64,000 bases of DNA from the NCBI RefSeq assembly GCF_008386575.1, contig NZ_VUOA01000017.1, forward strand, positions 1 through 64,000. The letters are read 5' to 3'. Source of the stretch: Salinarimonas soli (GTDB lineage: Bacteria > Pseudomonadota > Alphaproteobacteria > Rhizobiales > Beijerinckiaceae). Below are positions 18,192 through 28,900 of the stretch, piece by piece. The notes under the pieces were generated by a model. That model did no database searches. It saw nothing but the letters and a program-made list of their open reading frames with translations, and had not been told where the DNA came from. Made by a program: the position numbers and the translations under genes. Numbering within the stretch: the stretch's first letter is position 1; each line of letters begins with the position of its first letter.

Positions 18192-18213
18192 TCGACGTTC
18201 CGTGCGCGAGGGC

Positions 18214-19479
18214 TCAGGTGTTCATCGAGTCGAAGAACTCGGAATTGCCCTTGGTCTTGCGCAGCTTGTCGAGGAGGAACTCGATGGCGTCCACGGTCCC
18301 CATCGGATTGAGGATGCGGCGCAGGACGTACATCTTGGTGAGGACGTCCTTCTCGACGAGCAGCTCCTCCTTGCGGGTGCCGGAGCGGGTGATGTCGAGC
18401 GCCGGGAAGACGCGCTTGTCCGAGACCTTGCGATCCAGGATGATCTCGGAGTTGCCGGTGCCCTTGAACTCCTCGAAGATCACCTCGTCCATGCGCGAAC
18501 CCGTGTCGATGAGGGCGGTCGCGATGATGGTGAGCGAGCCGCCTTCCTCGATGTTGCGGGCCGCACCGAAGAAGCGCTTCGGGCGCTGCAGGGCGTTGGC
18601 GTCGACGCCGCCCGTGAGCACCTTGCCGGACGAGGGCACCACCGTGTTGTAGGCGCGGCCCAGACGGGTGATCGAGTCGAGCAGGATCACCACGTCGCGC
18701 CCATGCTCCACGAGGCGCTTGGCCTTCTCGATCACCATCTCGGCGACCTGGACGTGGCGCACCGCCGGCTCGTCGAAGGTGGACGATACCACCTCGCCGC
18801 GCACGGAGCGCTGCATGTCGGTCACCTCCTCCGGCCGCTCGTCGATGAGCAGCACGATGAGGTAGCACTCGGGATGGTTCGCCGTGATCGACTTGGCGAT
18901 GTTCTGGAGGAGCACCGTCTTGCCGGTACGCGGCGGCGCCACGATGAGCGCGCGCTGGCCCTTGCCGATGGGCGAGACGATGTCGATGATCCGCGAGGAA
19001 TAGTCCTTGCGGGTCGGATCCTCGATCTCGAGCCGCAGGCGCGCATCCGGATAGAGCGGCGTCAGGTTGTCGAAGTGAACCTTGTGCCGGATCTTCTCCG
19101 GGTCCTCGAAATTGACGGTGTTGACCTTGAGCAGCGCGAAATAGCGCTCCCCGTCCTTCGGTCCCCGGATCGGGCCCTCGACCGTGTCACCCGTGCGCAG
19201 GCCGAAGCGGCGGATCTGGGAGGGCGAGATGTAGATGTCGTCGGGGCCCGGCAGGTAGTTGGAGTCCGGCGAGCGCAGGAAGCCGAAGCCGTCCTGGAGC
19301 ACCTCGACCACCCCCTCGCCGATGATCTCCACCTCGCGCAGCGACAGCTGCTTGAGGATCGCGAACATGAGCTCCTGCTTGCGCATGGTGCTCGCGTTCT
19401 CGACCTCCACCTCCTCGGCGAAGGCGATCAGCTCGGTGGGGGATTTGGTTTTCAGGTCTTGAAGCTTGATTTCCCGCAT
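18214..19479 (-). CDS. rho: Transcription termination factor Rho
   Basis: A 421-residue hexameric RNA helicase. The N-terminal Rho-N helix bundle ([23 protein letters not shown]) is followed by the cold-shock-like RNA-binding domain ([35 protein letters not shown]), Walker [15 protein letters not shown], Walker [18 protein letters not shown], the Q/R loops, and [30 protein letters not shown]. All catalytic motifs are intact and the length is standard. It lies between mnmE and hemJ, with 244 bases of leader upstream that could hold its autoregulatory region. Confidence 0.97.
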   Translation of the reverse strand: MREIKLQDLKTKSPTELIAFAEEVEVENASTMRKQELMFAILKQLSLREVEIIGEGVVEVLQDGFGFLRSPDSNYLPGPDDIYISPSQIRRFGLRTGDTVEGPIRGPKDGERYFALLKVNTVNFEDPEKIRHKVHFDNLTPLYPDARLRLEIEDPTRKDYSSRIIDIVSPIGKGQRALIVAPPRTGKTVLLQNIAKSITANHPECYLIVLLIDERPEEVTDMQRSVRGEVVSSTFDEPAVRHVQVAEMVIEKAKRLVEHGRDVVILLDSITRLGRAYNTVVPSSGKVLTGGVDANALQRPKRFFGAARNIEEGGSLTIIATALIDTGSRMDEVIFEEFKGTGNSEIILDRKVSDKRVFPALDITRSGTRKEELLVEKDVLTKMYVLRRILNPMGTVDAIEFLLDKLRKTKGNSEFFDSMNT

Positions 19480-19723
19480 CGGGGAACACTTTCAGGAAGA
19501 ACCGCGCGGGGCGCGGCTGGAGGGTAAACAGGGGGAACTGGAGACGGGCGCCTGCGGAAATCGCGCGGCGCCTTGGAACCGGAGCGGCTCGGATCGAACC
19601 TAAGCGGATCGTGTCTCTGAGGGGAGAGGCCTGAGCCTTACCGCAAGTCGCCGCGACGCTCAAGCCCCCAACGCGATCAAAAGCGAAACGGTTGCCGCGT
19701 GGATGAGCCCCACGGCACAAAAA
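19480..19723. other. Leader/intergenic region upstream of rho
   Basis: A 244-base non-coding stretch between rho and hemJ. Rho genes are commonly autoregulated through Rho-dependent termination in the leader, and this length would permit it, but I see no clear hairpin, operator or promoter that I can support. Confidence 0.4.
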
Positions 19724-20149
19724 TCAGAACGGCTTCACGATCACCAGGATGACGATGCCGATCATGAGCAGGGTGGGGACCTCGTTGATGATCCGGTAGA
19801 AGCGGGCCGGGCGCTCGTTGCGGTCCCCCGCGAAGCGGCGAACGCACCCGGCCAGGAACCCGTGCGCCGCCGAGAGGCCCACCACGAGAAGCAGCTTGGC
19901 ATGGAGCCAGCCCGACGCGAACCATCCGCCCGCATAGGCGAGATAGAGGCCGAGCACCCAGGTCACCACCATGGCGGGCGTCATGATGGCCTTGAGGAGC
20001 CGCCGCTCCATGATCTTGAACGTCTCGGATTGCGGCGAGCCCGCGGGCGCCTCGCAATGGTAGACGAACAGGCGCGGCAGGTAGAGCAGCGCCGCCATCC
20101 ACGCGATGATCGCGATCACGTGGAAGGCTTTGATCCAGAGATAGAGCAA
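19724..20149 (-). CDS. hemJ: Protoporphyrinogen IX oxidase HemJ
   Basis: A 141-residue integral membrane protein with about four hydrophobic helices: YLWIKAFHVIAIIAWMAALLYLPRLFVYHC, AMVVTWVLGLYLAYAGG, KLLLVVGLSAAHGFLAG and IINEVPTLLMIGIVILVIVKPF. Conserved His of KAFHV and the heme-ligand region are present. HemJ replaces HemG/HemY in most alphaproteobacteria, oxidising protoporphyrinogen IX. The start is a TTG at 20149 (M-L-Y-L-W-I-K-A-F-H), the usual family N-terminus, with GAGGA upstream. It is downstream of hemE, a heme pair. Confidence 0.9.
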   Translation of the reverse strand: MLYLWIKAFHVIAIIAWMAALLYLPRLFVYHCEAPAGSPQSETFKIMERRLLKAIMTPAMVVTWVLGLYLAYAGGWFASGWLHAKLLLVVGLSAAHGFLAGCVRRFAGDRNERPARFYRIINEVPTLLMIGIVILVIVKPF

Positions 20150-20189
20150 GGGCGGACGTCCTCGAGGAGCAGGGCGGGGGAGCGAAGGT

Positions 20190-21224
<1,035 letters not shown>

Positions 21225-21397
21225 CGCTCCCCTCCTTAAAATAAGAAGATCCTTTAGAATCTCTTTTGCTGAGACTCTTGGACCCCTCTGAATCGGAGCC
21301 GCAAGCGTGTCCACAGATCGTCCCCATAGCGCGGAACGCCCGTCGGCGTCCAAGGCAAAGACGGGACGCGCGCGGGCCGTTCAGGATTTCGAAACCT

Positions 21398-21412
21398 TAA
21401 CAGTCCGTTAAC
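21398..21412. promoter_or_regulatory. CtrA-type binding site TTAA-N7-TTAA
   Basis: TTAACAGTCCGTTAA is an exact match to the CtrA consensus TTAA-N7-TTAA. In Caulobacter such sites in the origin let phosphorylated CtrA silence replication. Here it lies in the middle of the proposed origin and could also regulate hemE or the divergent gene. Confidence 0.75.
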
Positions 21413-21565
21413 GGCAACTTTCGCGAGTCCCGCCCGGGGTTCCCGCGACCCGAGTCCCACGATTCTCACAGGTCTGGCCCGCGACGAGGGCTCCGTGCCG
21501 CGAATGTTGACGATCGTCCCCGATTCCCACTGCCCGCCTTGCCTGGACCCCGGACCCGTCCCGAT

Positions 21566-21574
21566 TTATCCACA
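21566..21574 (+). promoter_or_regulatory. DnaA box TTATCCACA
   Basis: An exact match to the consensus DnaA box, 33 bases before the start of the PpsR-like gene and inside the proposed origin. It is the only perfect copy noticed in this gap. Confidence 0.75.
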
Positions 21575-21606
21575 AGCCATCGACTCCTCGTACAAGGGCA
21601 TCCTCC

Positions 21607-22437
21607 GTGGGGCGCAGCTACTTCCATCTCCATCTGGTGTCCGACTCCACCGGCGAGACCCTGATCACCGTCGCCCGCGCGGCGGCCGCGCAATATGAGG
21701 GCGTCTCGGCCATCGAGCACGTCTACCCGCTCGTGCGCTCCTCCACCCAGCTCGACCGGGTGATCTCGGAGATCGGCGCCGCGCCGGGGATCGTCCTGTA
21801 CACCCTCGTCGACCAGGAGCTCTCGGCGCGTCTGGAGGAGGCCTGCCGGGACACCGGCTCGCCGATGCTCTCCGTGCTCTCCCCCGTGCACTCCCTGTTC
21901 CAGTCCTATCTGGGCACGGCCTCGACGCCGCGGCCGGGCGCGCAGCACATGCTCAACGCCGAATATTTCCGCCGCATCGACGCCATGAACTTCACCCTCA
22001 TGCACGACGACGGGCAATTGCCGCACGACATCGACGAGGCCGAGGTGGTGCTCATCGGCGTGAGCCGCACCTCGAAGACGCCCACGGCGATCTATCTCGC
22101 CAATCGCGGCGTGAAGACCGCGAACGTGCCCCTCGTGCCGGGCGTCCCCCTGCCGGCCGCCGTGGAGGAAGCCCGCAAGCCCCTGATCGTGGGCCTCGTC
22201 GCTACGCCCGAGCGCATCGTCCAGATCCGTCAGAACCGGCTCCTGTCCCTCAAGGCCGACGACGACACGGATTACGTCGACCGCGACCGGGTCGCCGAGG
22301 AGATCGCCCATTCCCGCCGGCTGTGCGCGCGTCACAACTGGCCGATGATCGACGTGACCCGCCGCTCCATCGAGGAGACGGCCGCCGCGATCCTCGACCT
22401 CTACCGCGCCCACCGCATGCGCTTCATCGCCGAATGA
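21607..22437 (+). CDS. PEP synthase / pyruvate-phosphate dikinase regulatory protein (PpsR/PDRP, DUF299)
   Basis: A 276-residue bifunctional kinase/pyrophosphorylase of the DUF299 family. Family pattern: [21 protein letters not shown] at the N-terminus, the P-loop-like [21 protein letters not shown] (about residues 146-166) and [18 protein letters not shown] at the C-terminus. It phosphorylates and dephosphorylates a catalytic-domain threonine of PPDK or PEP synthase, controlling PEP formation. Which target applies here cannot be told. A GTG start at 21607 is used. It overlaps maf by 4 bases (ATGA). Confidence 0.92.
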   Translation: MGRSYFHLHLVSDSTGETLITVARAAAAQYEGVSAIEHVYPLVRSSTQLDRVISEIGAAPGIVLYTLVDQELSARLEEACRDTGSPMLSVLSPVHSLFQSYLGTASTPRPGAQHMLNAEYFRRIDAMNFTLMHDDGQLPHDIDEAEVVLIGVSRTSKTPTAIYLANRGVKTANVPLVPGVPLPAAVEEARKPLIVGLVATPERIVQIRQNRLLSLKADDDTDYVDRDRVAEEIAHSRRLCARHNWPMIDVTRRSIEETAAAILDLYRAHRMRFIAE

Positions 22438-23054
22438 GCGCGGGTCTCTGGCGCCTCGCGCGCCCTCTCCTCCTCGCCTCCGGTAGCCAGACCCGCCGGG
22501 AGCTCCTGACGAGCGCCGCCATCCCCCTGGAGGTCGCAGGTCCCCGGGTCGACGAGCGGGCGATCGAGGCGGAGGCGCGGGCCGCCGGCGCGGACCCGGC
22601 CGGCGTCGCCACCGTGCTCGCCGCCGCCAAGGCCCTCGACGTGTCGCGCCGCCACCGCGACCGGCTGGTGCTGGGCGCCGACCAGACCCTCGCCTGCGAG
22701 GGCACCGCCCTGCACAAACCCCGCGACCGGGAGGAGGCCCGGAGCCAGATCGCCTTCTTGAGCGGCCGCACCCACAGCCTCCATTCCGCGGTGGCGCTCG
22801 CCCGGGACGGCGTCCTCGTGGGGCAGCTCCGGGACGACGCCCGGCTCACGCTGCGGGCGCTCGCGCCGGAGGCGATCGAGCTCTATCTCGACCTTGCGGG
22901 CGACCGCGCCACCGCGAGCGTCGGCGCCTACCAGCTCGAAGGGGTCGGCATCCATCTCTTCGAGCGCGTCGAGGGCGACCACGCGACGATCCTCGGCCTG
23001 CCCCTCCTGCCCCTCCTCGGGCTCCTGCGCGAGACGGGAGCGCTGGCGCTGTGA
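22434..23054 (+). CDS. maf: Maf-family nucleotide pyrophosphatase
   Basis: A 206-residue Maf/HAM1-like fold protein: [14 protein letters not shown] (nucleotide-binding S-x-S-x-R-R-x-L-L), [24 protein letters not shown] (catalytic Asp) and the C-terminal [34 protein letters not shown]. Maf proteins hydrolyse non-canonical or modified NTPs (dTTP/UTP or m7GTP); substrate is undetermined. Translation is coupled to the upstream gene through an ATGA overlap. In most Hyphomicrobiales maf is followed directly by aroE; here the his cluster and others are in between. Confidence 0.9.
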   Translation: MSAGLWRLARPLLLASGSQTRRELLTSAAIPLEVAGPRVDERAIEAEARAAGADPAGVATVLAAAKALDVSRRHRDRLVLGADQTLACEGTALHKPRDREEARSQIAFLSGRTHSLHSAVALARDGVLVGQLRDDARLTLRALAPEAIELYLDLAGDRATASVGAYQLEGVGIHLFERVEGDHATILGLPLLPLLGLLRETGALAL

Positions 23055-23161
23055 GCGATCGCATGACGTCGGTGGACACCCCGGGACTGGCCGGGCCGTG
23101 AGCGGGGTGGCGTTGCGGCCCACCCCTTGCTAGAACCCCGCATCCACGGGAGACCCGCCCC

Positions 23162-23764
23162 ATGCGCGTTGCGCGCGTCAGCCGCCGCACCAACGAAACC
23201 GACGTGTCCGTCAGCCTCGCCCTCGACGGGACGGGGAAGGCGGCGATCAGCACGGGGGTCGGCTTCCTCGACCACATGCTGGAGCTCCTCGCCCGGCATG
23301 CCCTGTTCGACATGGAGGTGCGGGTTACGGGCGACCTGCACGTGGACCAGCACCACACCACGGAGGACGCCGGCATCGCGCTCGGCCAAGCCTTCCTCCA
23401 GGCGCTCGGCGACAAGCGCGGCATCACGCGCTACGCGGACGTGCACCTGCCCATGGACGAGACGCTGACCCGGATCGCGCTCGACGTCTCGGGGCGGCCG
23501 TTCCTGGTTTTCCGCACCGAGTTCCCCACCGAGAAGATCGGCGCGTTCGACACCGAGCTCGTCCGCGAGTGGTTCCAGGCCTTCGCCATGAATGCCGGCA
23601 TCACGCTTCACGTCGAGACGATCTACGGCGCCAACAGCCACCACATCGCCGAGAGCTGCTTCAAGGGCCTCGCCCGGGCGCTGCGCGGCGCCGTGGCGGT
23701 CGATCCCCGCGAGGGCAACCGGGTGCCCTCGACCAAGGGCAGCCTCGGGGAGGGCGGCGCGTGA
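23162..23764 (+). CDS. hisB: Imidazoleglycerol-phosphate dehydratase
   Basis: A 200-residue Mn-dependent dehydratase of histidine synthesis (step 6). The two metal-binding repeats are evident: [18 protein letters not shown] with [17 protein letters not shown], and later [21 protein letters not shown]. It lacks the phosphatase domain fused in E. coli HisB, as usual in alphaproteobacteria. First gene of the his block; its stop overlaps the start of the DUF2628 gene (GTGA). Confidence 0.95.
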   Translation: MRVARVSRRTNETDVSVSLALDGTGKAAISTGVGFLDHMLELLARHALFDMEVRVTGDLHVDQHHTTEDAGIALGQAFLQALGDKRGITRYADVHLPMDETLTRIALDVSGRPFLVFRTEFPTEKIGAFDTELVREWFQAFAMNAGITLHVETIYGANSHHIAESCFKGLARALRGAVAVDPREGNRVPSTKGSLGEGGA

Positions 23765-24252
23765 AACCCTACACCCTGCACCTGCCCAACGACGCCCCCA
23801 TCGGCGAGCCGGAGGCCCTCGACCGCGCGGTCCTCGTGCGCGACACCTTCTCCTGGGGCGCCTTCATCTTCACGGCGCTCTGGTTCTTCTGGCACCGGCT
23901 CTGGCTCGTGGGGCTCGCCGTCCTCGTCGGCCTGTTCCTGGTCCAGGCGGGCCTCCAGGCGCTCGGCGCCCACCCGACCGCCGTGTTCCTCGCCCAGATC
24001 CTGCTCTCGCTGCTCCTGGGTCTGGAGGCCGCGTCGCTCCGGCGCTGGACGCTCCGGCGCCGCGGCCGGCCCGAGGTCGACACGGTGATGGCGGACGGGC
24101 TCGAGGAAGCCGAGACCAAGGCCTTCCGCCGCTGGCTCGACCGGCGCCCCCCGCCCCTCCCCGCCTCCATCCCCGGCACGGTCGGCGCCGGGCGGCCGGC
24201 TGAGGGAAGCCCCGTGATCGGCCTGTTTCCCCAGGCGGAGCGCAGCCTGTGA
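23761..24252 (+). CDS. DUF2628 membrane protein in his operon
   Basis: A 163-residue protein with DUF2628 character: [40 protein letters not shown] and [17 protein letters not shown] give two or three membrane helices, and the cytoplasmic tail has [27 protein letters not shown]. Function is unknown. In Hyphomicrobiales this gene typically sits between hisB and hisH, as here, with GTGA overlap upstream and a 4-base overlap downstream, so it is fully embedded in the his transcript. The conserved placement suggests a link to histidine synthesis, but none is established. Confidence 0.8.
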   Translation: MKPYTLHLPNDAPIGEPEALDRAVLVRDTFSWGAFIFTALWFFWHRLWLVGLAVLVGLFLVQAGLQALGAHPTAVFLAQILLSLLLGLEAASLRRWTLRRRGRPEVDTVMADGLEEAETKAFRRWLDRRPPPLPASIPGTVGAGRPAEGSPVIGLFPQAERSL

Positions 24253-24899
24253 GCGTCGCCATCATCGATTACGGCTCGGGCAACCTGCACTCGGCGGCCA
24301 AAGCCTTCGAGCGCGCCGCCCGGGAGGCCGGGATCGACGAAACGGTGGAGGTCACGAGCGATCCCGAGGCGGTGCTCGCCGCCGATCGCATCGTCCTGCC
24401 CGGCGTCGGCGCCTTCGCCGATTGCCGCCGGGGGCTCGACGGCGTGCCCGGCATGGTCGAGGCCATGACCGAGGCGGTGCGCCGGCGGGGCAAGCCCTTC
24501 TTCGGCATCTGCGTCGGCATGCAGCTCATGTGCTCGCGCGGCCTCGAATACGAGACCACGCCGGGCCTCGACTGGATCCCCGGAGACGTGAAGCGCCTGC
24601 ACCCGTCCGATCCGGCGCTCAAGATCCCGCACATGGGCTGGAACGTGCTCCACCTCCAGAACGAGCACCCCCTCGTCGACGGGATCCGTCTCGGTCCCGA
24701 GGGCCTGCACGCCTATTTCGTCCATTCCTATGCGCTTGAACCGAAGAACCCCGACCAGGTGGTGGCGGTGAGCGACTATGGCGGCGCCGTCACCGCGATC
24801 GTGGCGCGCGACAACATGGTGGGGGCGCAGTTCCATCCCGAGAAGAGCCAGGCGCTCGGCCTCGCCCTCATCCGCAATTTCCTCGCGTGGCGTCCATGA
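24249..24899 (+). CDS. hisH: Imidazole glycerol phosphate synthase, glutamine amidotransferase subunit
   Basis: A 216-residue class I glutaminase: [21 protein letters not shown] at the N-terminus, the nucleophile Cys in [11 protein letters not shown] and the His-Glu pair in [11 protein letters not shown]. It feeds ammonia to HisF to make IGP and AICAR. GTG start at 24249, overlapping the DUF2628 gene; the stop overlaps hisA (ATGA). Confidence 0.95.
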   Translation: MSVAIIDYGSGNLHSAAKAFERAAREAGIDETVEVTSDPEAVLAADRIVLPGVGAFADCRRGLDGVPGMVEAMTEAVRRRGKPFFGICVGMQLMCSRGLEYETTPGLDWIPGDVKRLHPSDPALKIPHMGWNVLHLQNEHPLVDGIRLGPEGLHAYFVHSYALEPKNPDQVVAVSDYGGAVTAIVARDNMVGAQFHPEKSQALGLALIRNFLAWRP

Positions 24900-25630
24900 T
24901 CCTGTTTCCGGCCATCGACCTGAAGGACGGCCTGTGCGTGCGCCTGCGCCAGGGCGACATGGACCAGGCCACGGTCTTCAACGACGACCCGGCGGCGCAG
25001 GGCGCGGCCTTCGAGGCGCAGGGCTTCGAATGGCTCCACGTCGTCGATCTCGACGGCGCCTTCGCGGGCCGGCCCATGAACGGCGCCGCCGTCGACGCGA
25101 TCCTCGCCCGCGTGCGCCTGCCGGTGCAGCTCGGCGGGGGCGTGCGCGACATGCGCACCCTCGAGGGCTGGCTCGCCAAGGGCGTGGCCCGGGTGATCAT
25201 CGGCACGGCGGCGGTGCGCGATCCCGATTTCGTCCGCGAGGCGGCCCGCCTCCATCCAGGCCGGGTGGCGGTGGGCATCGACGCCAAGGACGGCCGCGTG
25301 GCGGTGGAGGGCTGGGCCCAGACCTCGACGCTCACCGCCGAGGAGCTCGGCCGCCGCTTCGAGGACGCGGGCGTGGCAGCCATCATCTACACCGACATCG
25401 CCCGCGACGGCATCCTCAAGGGGCTCAACATCCCCATGACCCTGGCGCTCGCCGACGCCGTCTCGATCCCCGTCATCGCCTCCGGGGGCCTCGCCTCCAT
25501 GGCCGACATCGAGCGCCTGACCCAGCCCGATTGCGCGCGGCTCGCCGGCGCCATCACGGGGCGGGCGCTTTATGACGGGCGCATCGATCCGGCGGAGGCG
25601 CTGGCCCTCATCGCGGCGCGGCGCGCCTGA
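24896..25630 (+). CDS. hisA: ProFAR isomerase HisA
   Basis: A 244-residue (beta/alpha)8 barrel: [31 protein letters not shown] with the catalytic Asp, [36 protein letters not shown], and [16 protein letters not shown] with the second Asp. It isomerises ProFAR to PRFAR. The start at 24896 (ATGA overlap with hisH) gives the canonical N-terminus. Confidence 0.95.
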   Translation: MILFPAIDLKDGLCVRLRQGDMDQATVFNDDPAAQGAAFEAQGFEWLHVVDLDGAFAGRPMNGAAVDAILARVRLPVQLGGGVRDMRTLEGWLAKGVARVIIGTAAVRDPDFVREAARLHPGRVAVGIDAKDGRVAVEGWAQTSTLTAEELGRRFEDAGVAAIIYTDIARDGILKGLNIPMTLALADAVSIPVIASGGLASMADIERLTQPDCARLAGAITGRALYDGRIDPAEALALIAARRA

Positions 25631-25701
25631 ACCCTCCGACTCGCCAGCGCTGACGGGGTAACCGTGACGTGCTAGCGTGGCCGTTGCGCATAGGAGTGGC
25701 C

Positions 25702-26670
25702 ATGCCGGACCGGCGGCAAACGCTCAGCATCTTGGCAGGAGGGATCGTCATGCCGCTCGGCAGGGCGTTCGCGTCAGCGATCCGGGAGCGCCCCCTCGTG
25801 CTGGAGGGCGATCCGGCACCCCTGCACGGGACCTTGACCCTGCCGGATGCGCCGAGCGGTGAAACGCCGGGCGTCCTGATCGTCGCCGGGTCCGGGCCCG
25901 TGGACCGTGACGGCAATCTGCCGGGGATGCGCAACGACAGCCTGAAGCAGCTCGCCCATGGCCTCGCCCAGCGCGGCATCGCCTCGCTGCGGGTGGACAA
26001 GCGCGGGATCGGCATGAGCCGCGAGGCCGCGCCGCGGGAGGAGGACCTCCGCTTCGGCACCTATGTCGAGGACGCCGCCCGGTGGGCGCACCGCCTGCGG
26101 GCCGAGCCTGGCATCGGCCGCGTGGCCCTGATCGGCCATAGCGAGGGCGCCCTCGTGGTCACGATGGCCGCCAAGACAGCCGGAGACGTGGTAGGCCTCG
26201 TGCTCGTCGCCGGTGCGGGCCAGGCGGCGGGACGCCTCATCCGGCAGCAGCTCGCCGCCGCCGGGCTGCCCCCTGCCCTGCGCGAGGCGGCCGACCGCGC
26301 CTTGAGCGAGCTGGAGGTGGGACGGATGGTGCCGGACGCGCCCCGGGAACTCGCCGCGCTGTTTCGCCCCAGCGTCCAGCCCTACATGGCCTCCTGGGTC
26401 GGCCTCGACCCCGCGGCCGAGCTCGCCGCGACAGGCGGCCCGGCCCTCGTGATCCAGGGCACGACAGACCTCCAGGTCTCGCCCGACGATGCCGGCCGCC
26501 TCGCGGCCTCCCGCGCCGGGGTGGAGCGCGTGCTCGTCGAGGGCATGAACCACGTCCTCAAGGCCGCGCCCCCGGACCGGGCCGCGAACCTCGCCACCTA
26601 TGGCGATCCGGCCTTGCCCATCGTCCCCGGTGTCGTCGACCGGATCGCCGGCTTCCTCGGGGTCGCCTGA
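25702..26670 (+). CDS. Exported alpha/beta hydrolase inserted in the his cluster
   Basis: A 322-residue alpha/beta hydrolase (dienelactone hydrolase / prolyl-oligopeptidase-like). The N-terminus [25 protein letters not shown] has a twin-arginine and hydrophobic core, a probable Tat signal with cleavage after AFASA. The core shows [15 protein letters not shown] (oxyanion loop), the nucleophile elbow GHSEGA, an acid in [11 protein letters not shown] and the His in GMNHVLK. The substrate is unknown. GGAG precedes the ATG at 25702. It lies between hisA and hisF on the same strand, where an enzyme of a different compartment is unexpected. Confidence 0.8.
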   Translation: MPDRRQTLSILAGGIVMPLGRAFASAIRERPLVLEGDPAPLHGTLTLPDAPSGETPGVLIVAGSGPVDRDGNLPGMRNDSLKQLAHGLAQRGIASLRVDKRGIGMSREAAPREEDLRFGTYVEDAARWAHRLRAEPGIGRVALIGHSEGALVVTMAAKTAGDVVGLVLVAGAGQAAGRLIRQQLAAAGLPPALREAADRALSELEVGRMVPDAPRELAALFRPSVQPYMASWVGLDPAAELAATGGPALVIQGTTDLQVSPDDAGRLAASRAGVERVLVEGMNHVLKAAPPDRAANLATYGDPALPIVPGVVDRIAGFLGVA

Positions 26671-26723
26671 GGCGCCCCTCCCCCGCACTGGACCGCAGGC
26701 CCCGCCTGCGCCATAAGCCCCCC

Positions 26724-27500
26724 ATGCTGAAGACCCGCCTCATCCCCTGCCTCGACGTCAAGGACGGCCGCGTCGTCAAGGGCGTGCAGTTCGTCGACCT
26801 GCGCGACGCCGGCGATCCCGTGGAGGCCGCCAAGGCCTACGACGCGGCGGGCGCCGACGAGCTCTGCTTCCTCGACATCACGGCAAGCCACGAGAACCGG
26901 GGCACGCTCCTCGACGTGGTGCGCCGCACCGCCGAGACCTGCTTCATGCCGCTCACCGTCGGCGGAGGCGTGCGCACCGTGGAGGACATCCGGGGGCTCC
27001 TGCTCGCGGGCGCCGACAAGGTCGCGATCAACACGGCCGCCGTGAAGAACCCCGATTTCGTGCGCGAGGCGGCGGAGAAGTTCGGCGCGCAGTGCATCGT
27101 GGTGGCGATCGACGCCAAGCGGGTGTCGGGCGAGGGCGAGCCGCTCCGCTGGGAGATCTTCACCCATGGCGGGCGCCAGCCCACCGGCATCGACGCGATC
27201 GGTTTCGCCCGCAAGGTCGCGCATCTGGGGGCGGGCGAGCTCCTCGTCACCTCCATGGACCGGGACGGCACCAAGGCGGGCTACGATCTCGCCCTGGTGC
27301 GCACCATTGCCGATGGGGTGAACGTCCCCGTGGTGGCCTCCGGCGGCGTGGGCAACCTCGACCACCTCGTGGAGGGGGTGCGCGACGGGCATGCGAGCGC
27401 CGTGCTCGCGGCCTCCATCTTCCATTTCGGGCAGCACTCCGTGGCCGAGGCCAAGCGCCACATGGCCGAGGCGGGTCTGCCTATGCGCCTCGTCGCGTGA
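26724..27500 (+). CDS. hisF: Imidazole glycerol phosphate synthase, cyclase subunit
   Basis: A 258-residue (beta/alpha)8 barrel paralogue of His[33 protein letters not shown] (catalytic Asp), [46 protein letters not shown] and [19 protein letters not shown] (second Asp). Works with HisH. Its stop (27498-27500) overlaps a possible GTG start of hisE. Confidence 0.96.
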   Translation: MLKTRLIPCLDVKDGRVVKGVQFVDLRDAGDPVEAAKAYDAAGADELCFLDITASHENRGTLLDVVRRTAETCFMPLTVGGGVRTVEDIRGLLLAGADKVAINTAAVKNPDFVREAAEKFGAQCIVVAIDAKRVSGEGEPLRWEIFTHGGRQPTGIDAIGFARKVAHLGAGELLVTSMDRDGTKAGYDLALVRTIADGVNVPVVASGGVGNLDHLVEGVRDGHASAVLAASIFHFGQHSVAEAKRHMAEAGLPMRLVA

Positions 27501-27505
27501 CGCCC

Positions 27506-27826
27506 ATGCCCGGCTTCACCCTCGCCGACCTCGCCGCGATCGTCGCCGCCCGCGCCGACGCGCCCCCGTCCGAGTCCTACACGGCCCGGCTCGTGGCCGA
27601 TCCCGCGCGCGCGGCGAAGAAGCTCGGCGAGGAGGCGGTGGAGGCGGTCATCGCCGCGATCCAGGACGACGCGGAGGCCCTCAAGGCGGAGGCCGCCGAC
27701 GTGCTCTATCATCTGTTGGTCGTGCTTCACGCGCGCGGCGTGCCGTTGCAGGATGTCCTCGACGAGCTCGACCGCCGCACCGCGCAATCGGGGCTCGCCG
27801 AGAAGGCGTCCCGGAGCGAGCGTTGA
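27506..27826 (+). CDS. hisE: Phosphoribosyl-ATP pyrophosphatase
   Basis: A 106-residue all-helical MazG-like enzyme catalysing the second step of histidine synthesis. Diagnostic: [28 protein letters not shown] with metal-binding Glu residues, then [14 protein letters not shown] with the second acidic group, and [10 protein letters not shown] at the end. Stand-alone (not fused to HisI). ATG at 27506; an in-frame GTG at 27497 overlapping the hisF stop would add three residues and is an equally possible start. Confidence 0.93.
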   Translation: MPGFTLADLAAIVAARADAPPSESYTARLVADPARAAKKLGEEAVEAVIAAIQDDAEALKAEAADVLYHLLVVLHARGVPLQDVLDELDRRTAQSGLAEKASRSER

Positions 27827-27840
27827 GCCAGGAGAGGGGC

Positions 27841-28815
27841 ATGGACCAGCGGCCGAACGTGCCCCCGGCGGAGGGCGGGGACCTTTCCCCCTACCGCGTC
27901 TTCGCCCGCGACGACTGGGCGCGGCTTCGCGCCGACACGCCCATGACGCTCACCGCCGACGAGGTGATGCAGCTGCAGAGCCTCAACGACCCGATCTCGC
28001 TGGACGAGGTCGTCGCCATCTACCTGCCGCTCTCGCGCCTGCTCTCCCTCTACGTCGCAGCGACGCAAGGGCTGTTCAAGGCCACCCAGCGCTTCCTGCT
28101 CGCCGAGAACGACGGCAAGGTGCCCTACATCATCGGGGTGGCGGGCTCGGTCGCGGTGGGCAAGTCCACCACGGCGCGCGTCCTCAAGGCGCTGCTCGCC
28201 CGCTGGCCCAACACCCCGAAGGTGGACCTTGTCACCACCGACGGCTTCCTGCTCTCCAACGCCGAGCTGACCCGGCTCGGCTTCATGGAGCGCAAGGGTT
28301 TCCCCGAGAGCTACGACACGGCGAAGCTCCTTCGCTTCCTCGCCGACATCAAGGCGGGCAAGCGCGAGGTGCGCGCGCCCCTCTACTCCCACCTTGTCTA
28401 CGACGTGGTGCCCGGCGAGGAGACGGTGGTGGACCGCCCCGACATCCTCATCGTCGAAGGCCTCAACGTGCTCCAGCCCGCCCGCCTGCCCAAGGACGGC
28501 ACGGCCATCCCCTTCGTCTCCGACTATTTCGATTTCTCGATCTATCTCGACGCCGACGAGGCGGACCTGCACCGCTGGTACGTGAACCGCTTCCTTCGCC
28601 TGCGCCACACCGCCTTCCGCGACCCGCTCTCCTATTTCCGCCGCTACGCCGAGATCGCGGAAGCGGAGGCCATGGCCATCGCGGACGGCCTGTGGAACCG
28701 GATCAACCTGCCGAACCTGCGCGAGAACATCGTGCCGACCCGCCAGCGGGCGAGCCTCATCCTCACCAAGGGCGCGAGCCACCGCATCGAGACCGTGGCC
28801 CTGCGCCGGCTCTGA
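27841..28815 (+). CDS. coaA: Pantothenate kinase, type I
   Basis: A 324-residue bacterial type I PanK, the regulated first step of coenzyme A synthesis. P-loop [21 protein letters not shown] (about residues 98-118), [38 protein letters not shown] and the C-terminal [21 protein letters not shown] are family landmarks. A strong AGGAGAGGGG site precedes the ATG at 27841. It follows hisE by 14 bases, the usual hisE-coaA order of Hyphomicrobiales. Confidence 0.95.
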   Translation: MDQRPNVPPAEGGDLSPYRVFARDDWARLRADTPMTLTADEVMQLQSLNDPISLDEVVAIYLPLSRLLSLYVAATQGLFKATQRFLLAENDGKVPYIIGVAGSVAVGKSTTARVLKALLARWPNTPKVDLVTTDGFLLSNAELTRLGFMERKGFPESYDTAKLLRFLADIKAGKREVRAPLYSHLVYDVVPGEETVVDRPDILIVEGLNVLQPARLPKDGTAIPFVSDYFDFSIYLDADEADLHRWYVNRFLRLRHTAFRDPLSYFRRYAEIAEAEAMAIADGLWNRINLPNLRENIVPTRQRASLILTKGASHRIETVALRRL

Positions 28816-28900
28816 GCGGCCGGTTTCGCCCGCTATGGTAACCCTTTCGTAAAAGGCCATGGTTAAGCCTTTGGGGACGCCCCTCCCGAAGGTTCACGCC

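Larger units (their letters stand above)
21225..21606. other. Putative chromosome replication origin (oriC)
   Basis: A 382-base divergent gap between hemE (leftward) and the PpsR-like gene (rightward). It contains an AT-richer stretch (about 21236-21270), a perfect DnaA box TTATCCACA at 21566-21574, a weaker box GTGTCCACA at 21307-21315, a CtrA-type TTAA-N7-TTAA site at 21398-21412, and eight GANTC sites (21257, 21273, 21290, 21425, 21452, 21461, 21522, 21582), a density far above chance for this composition. Caulobacter's origin lies beside hemE with the same kinds of sites. ParAB and parS sites are nearby and genes point outward on both sides. Inferred, not proven. Confidence 0.78.
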
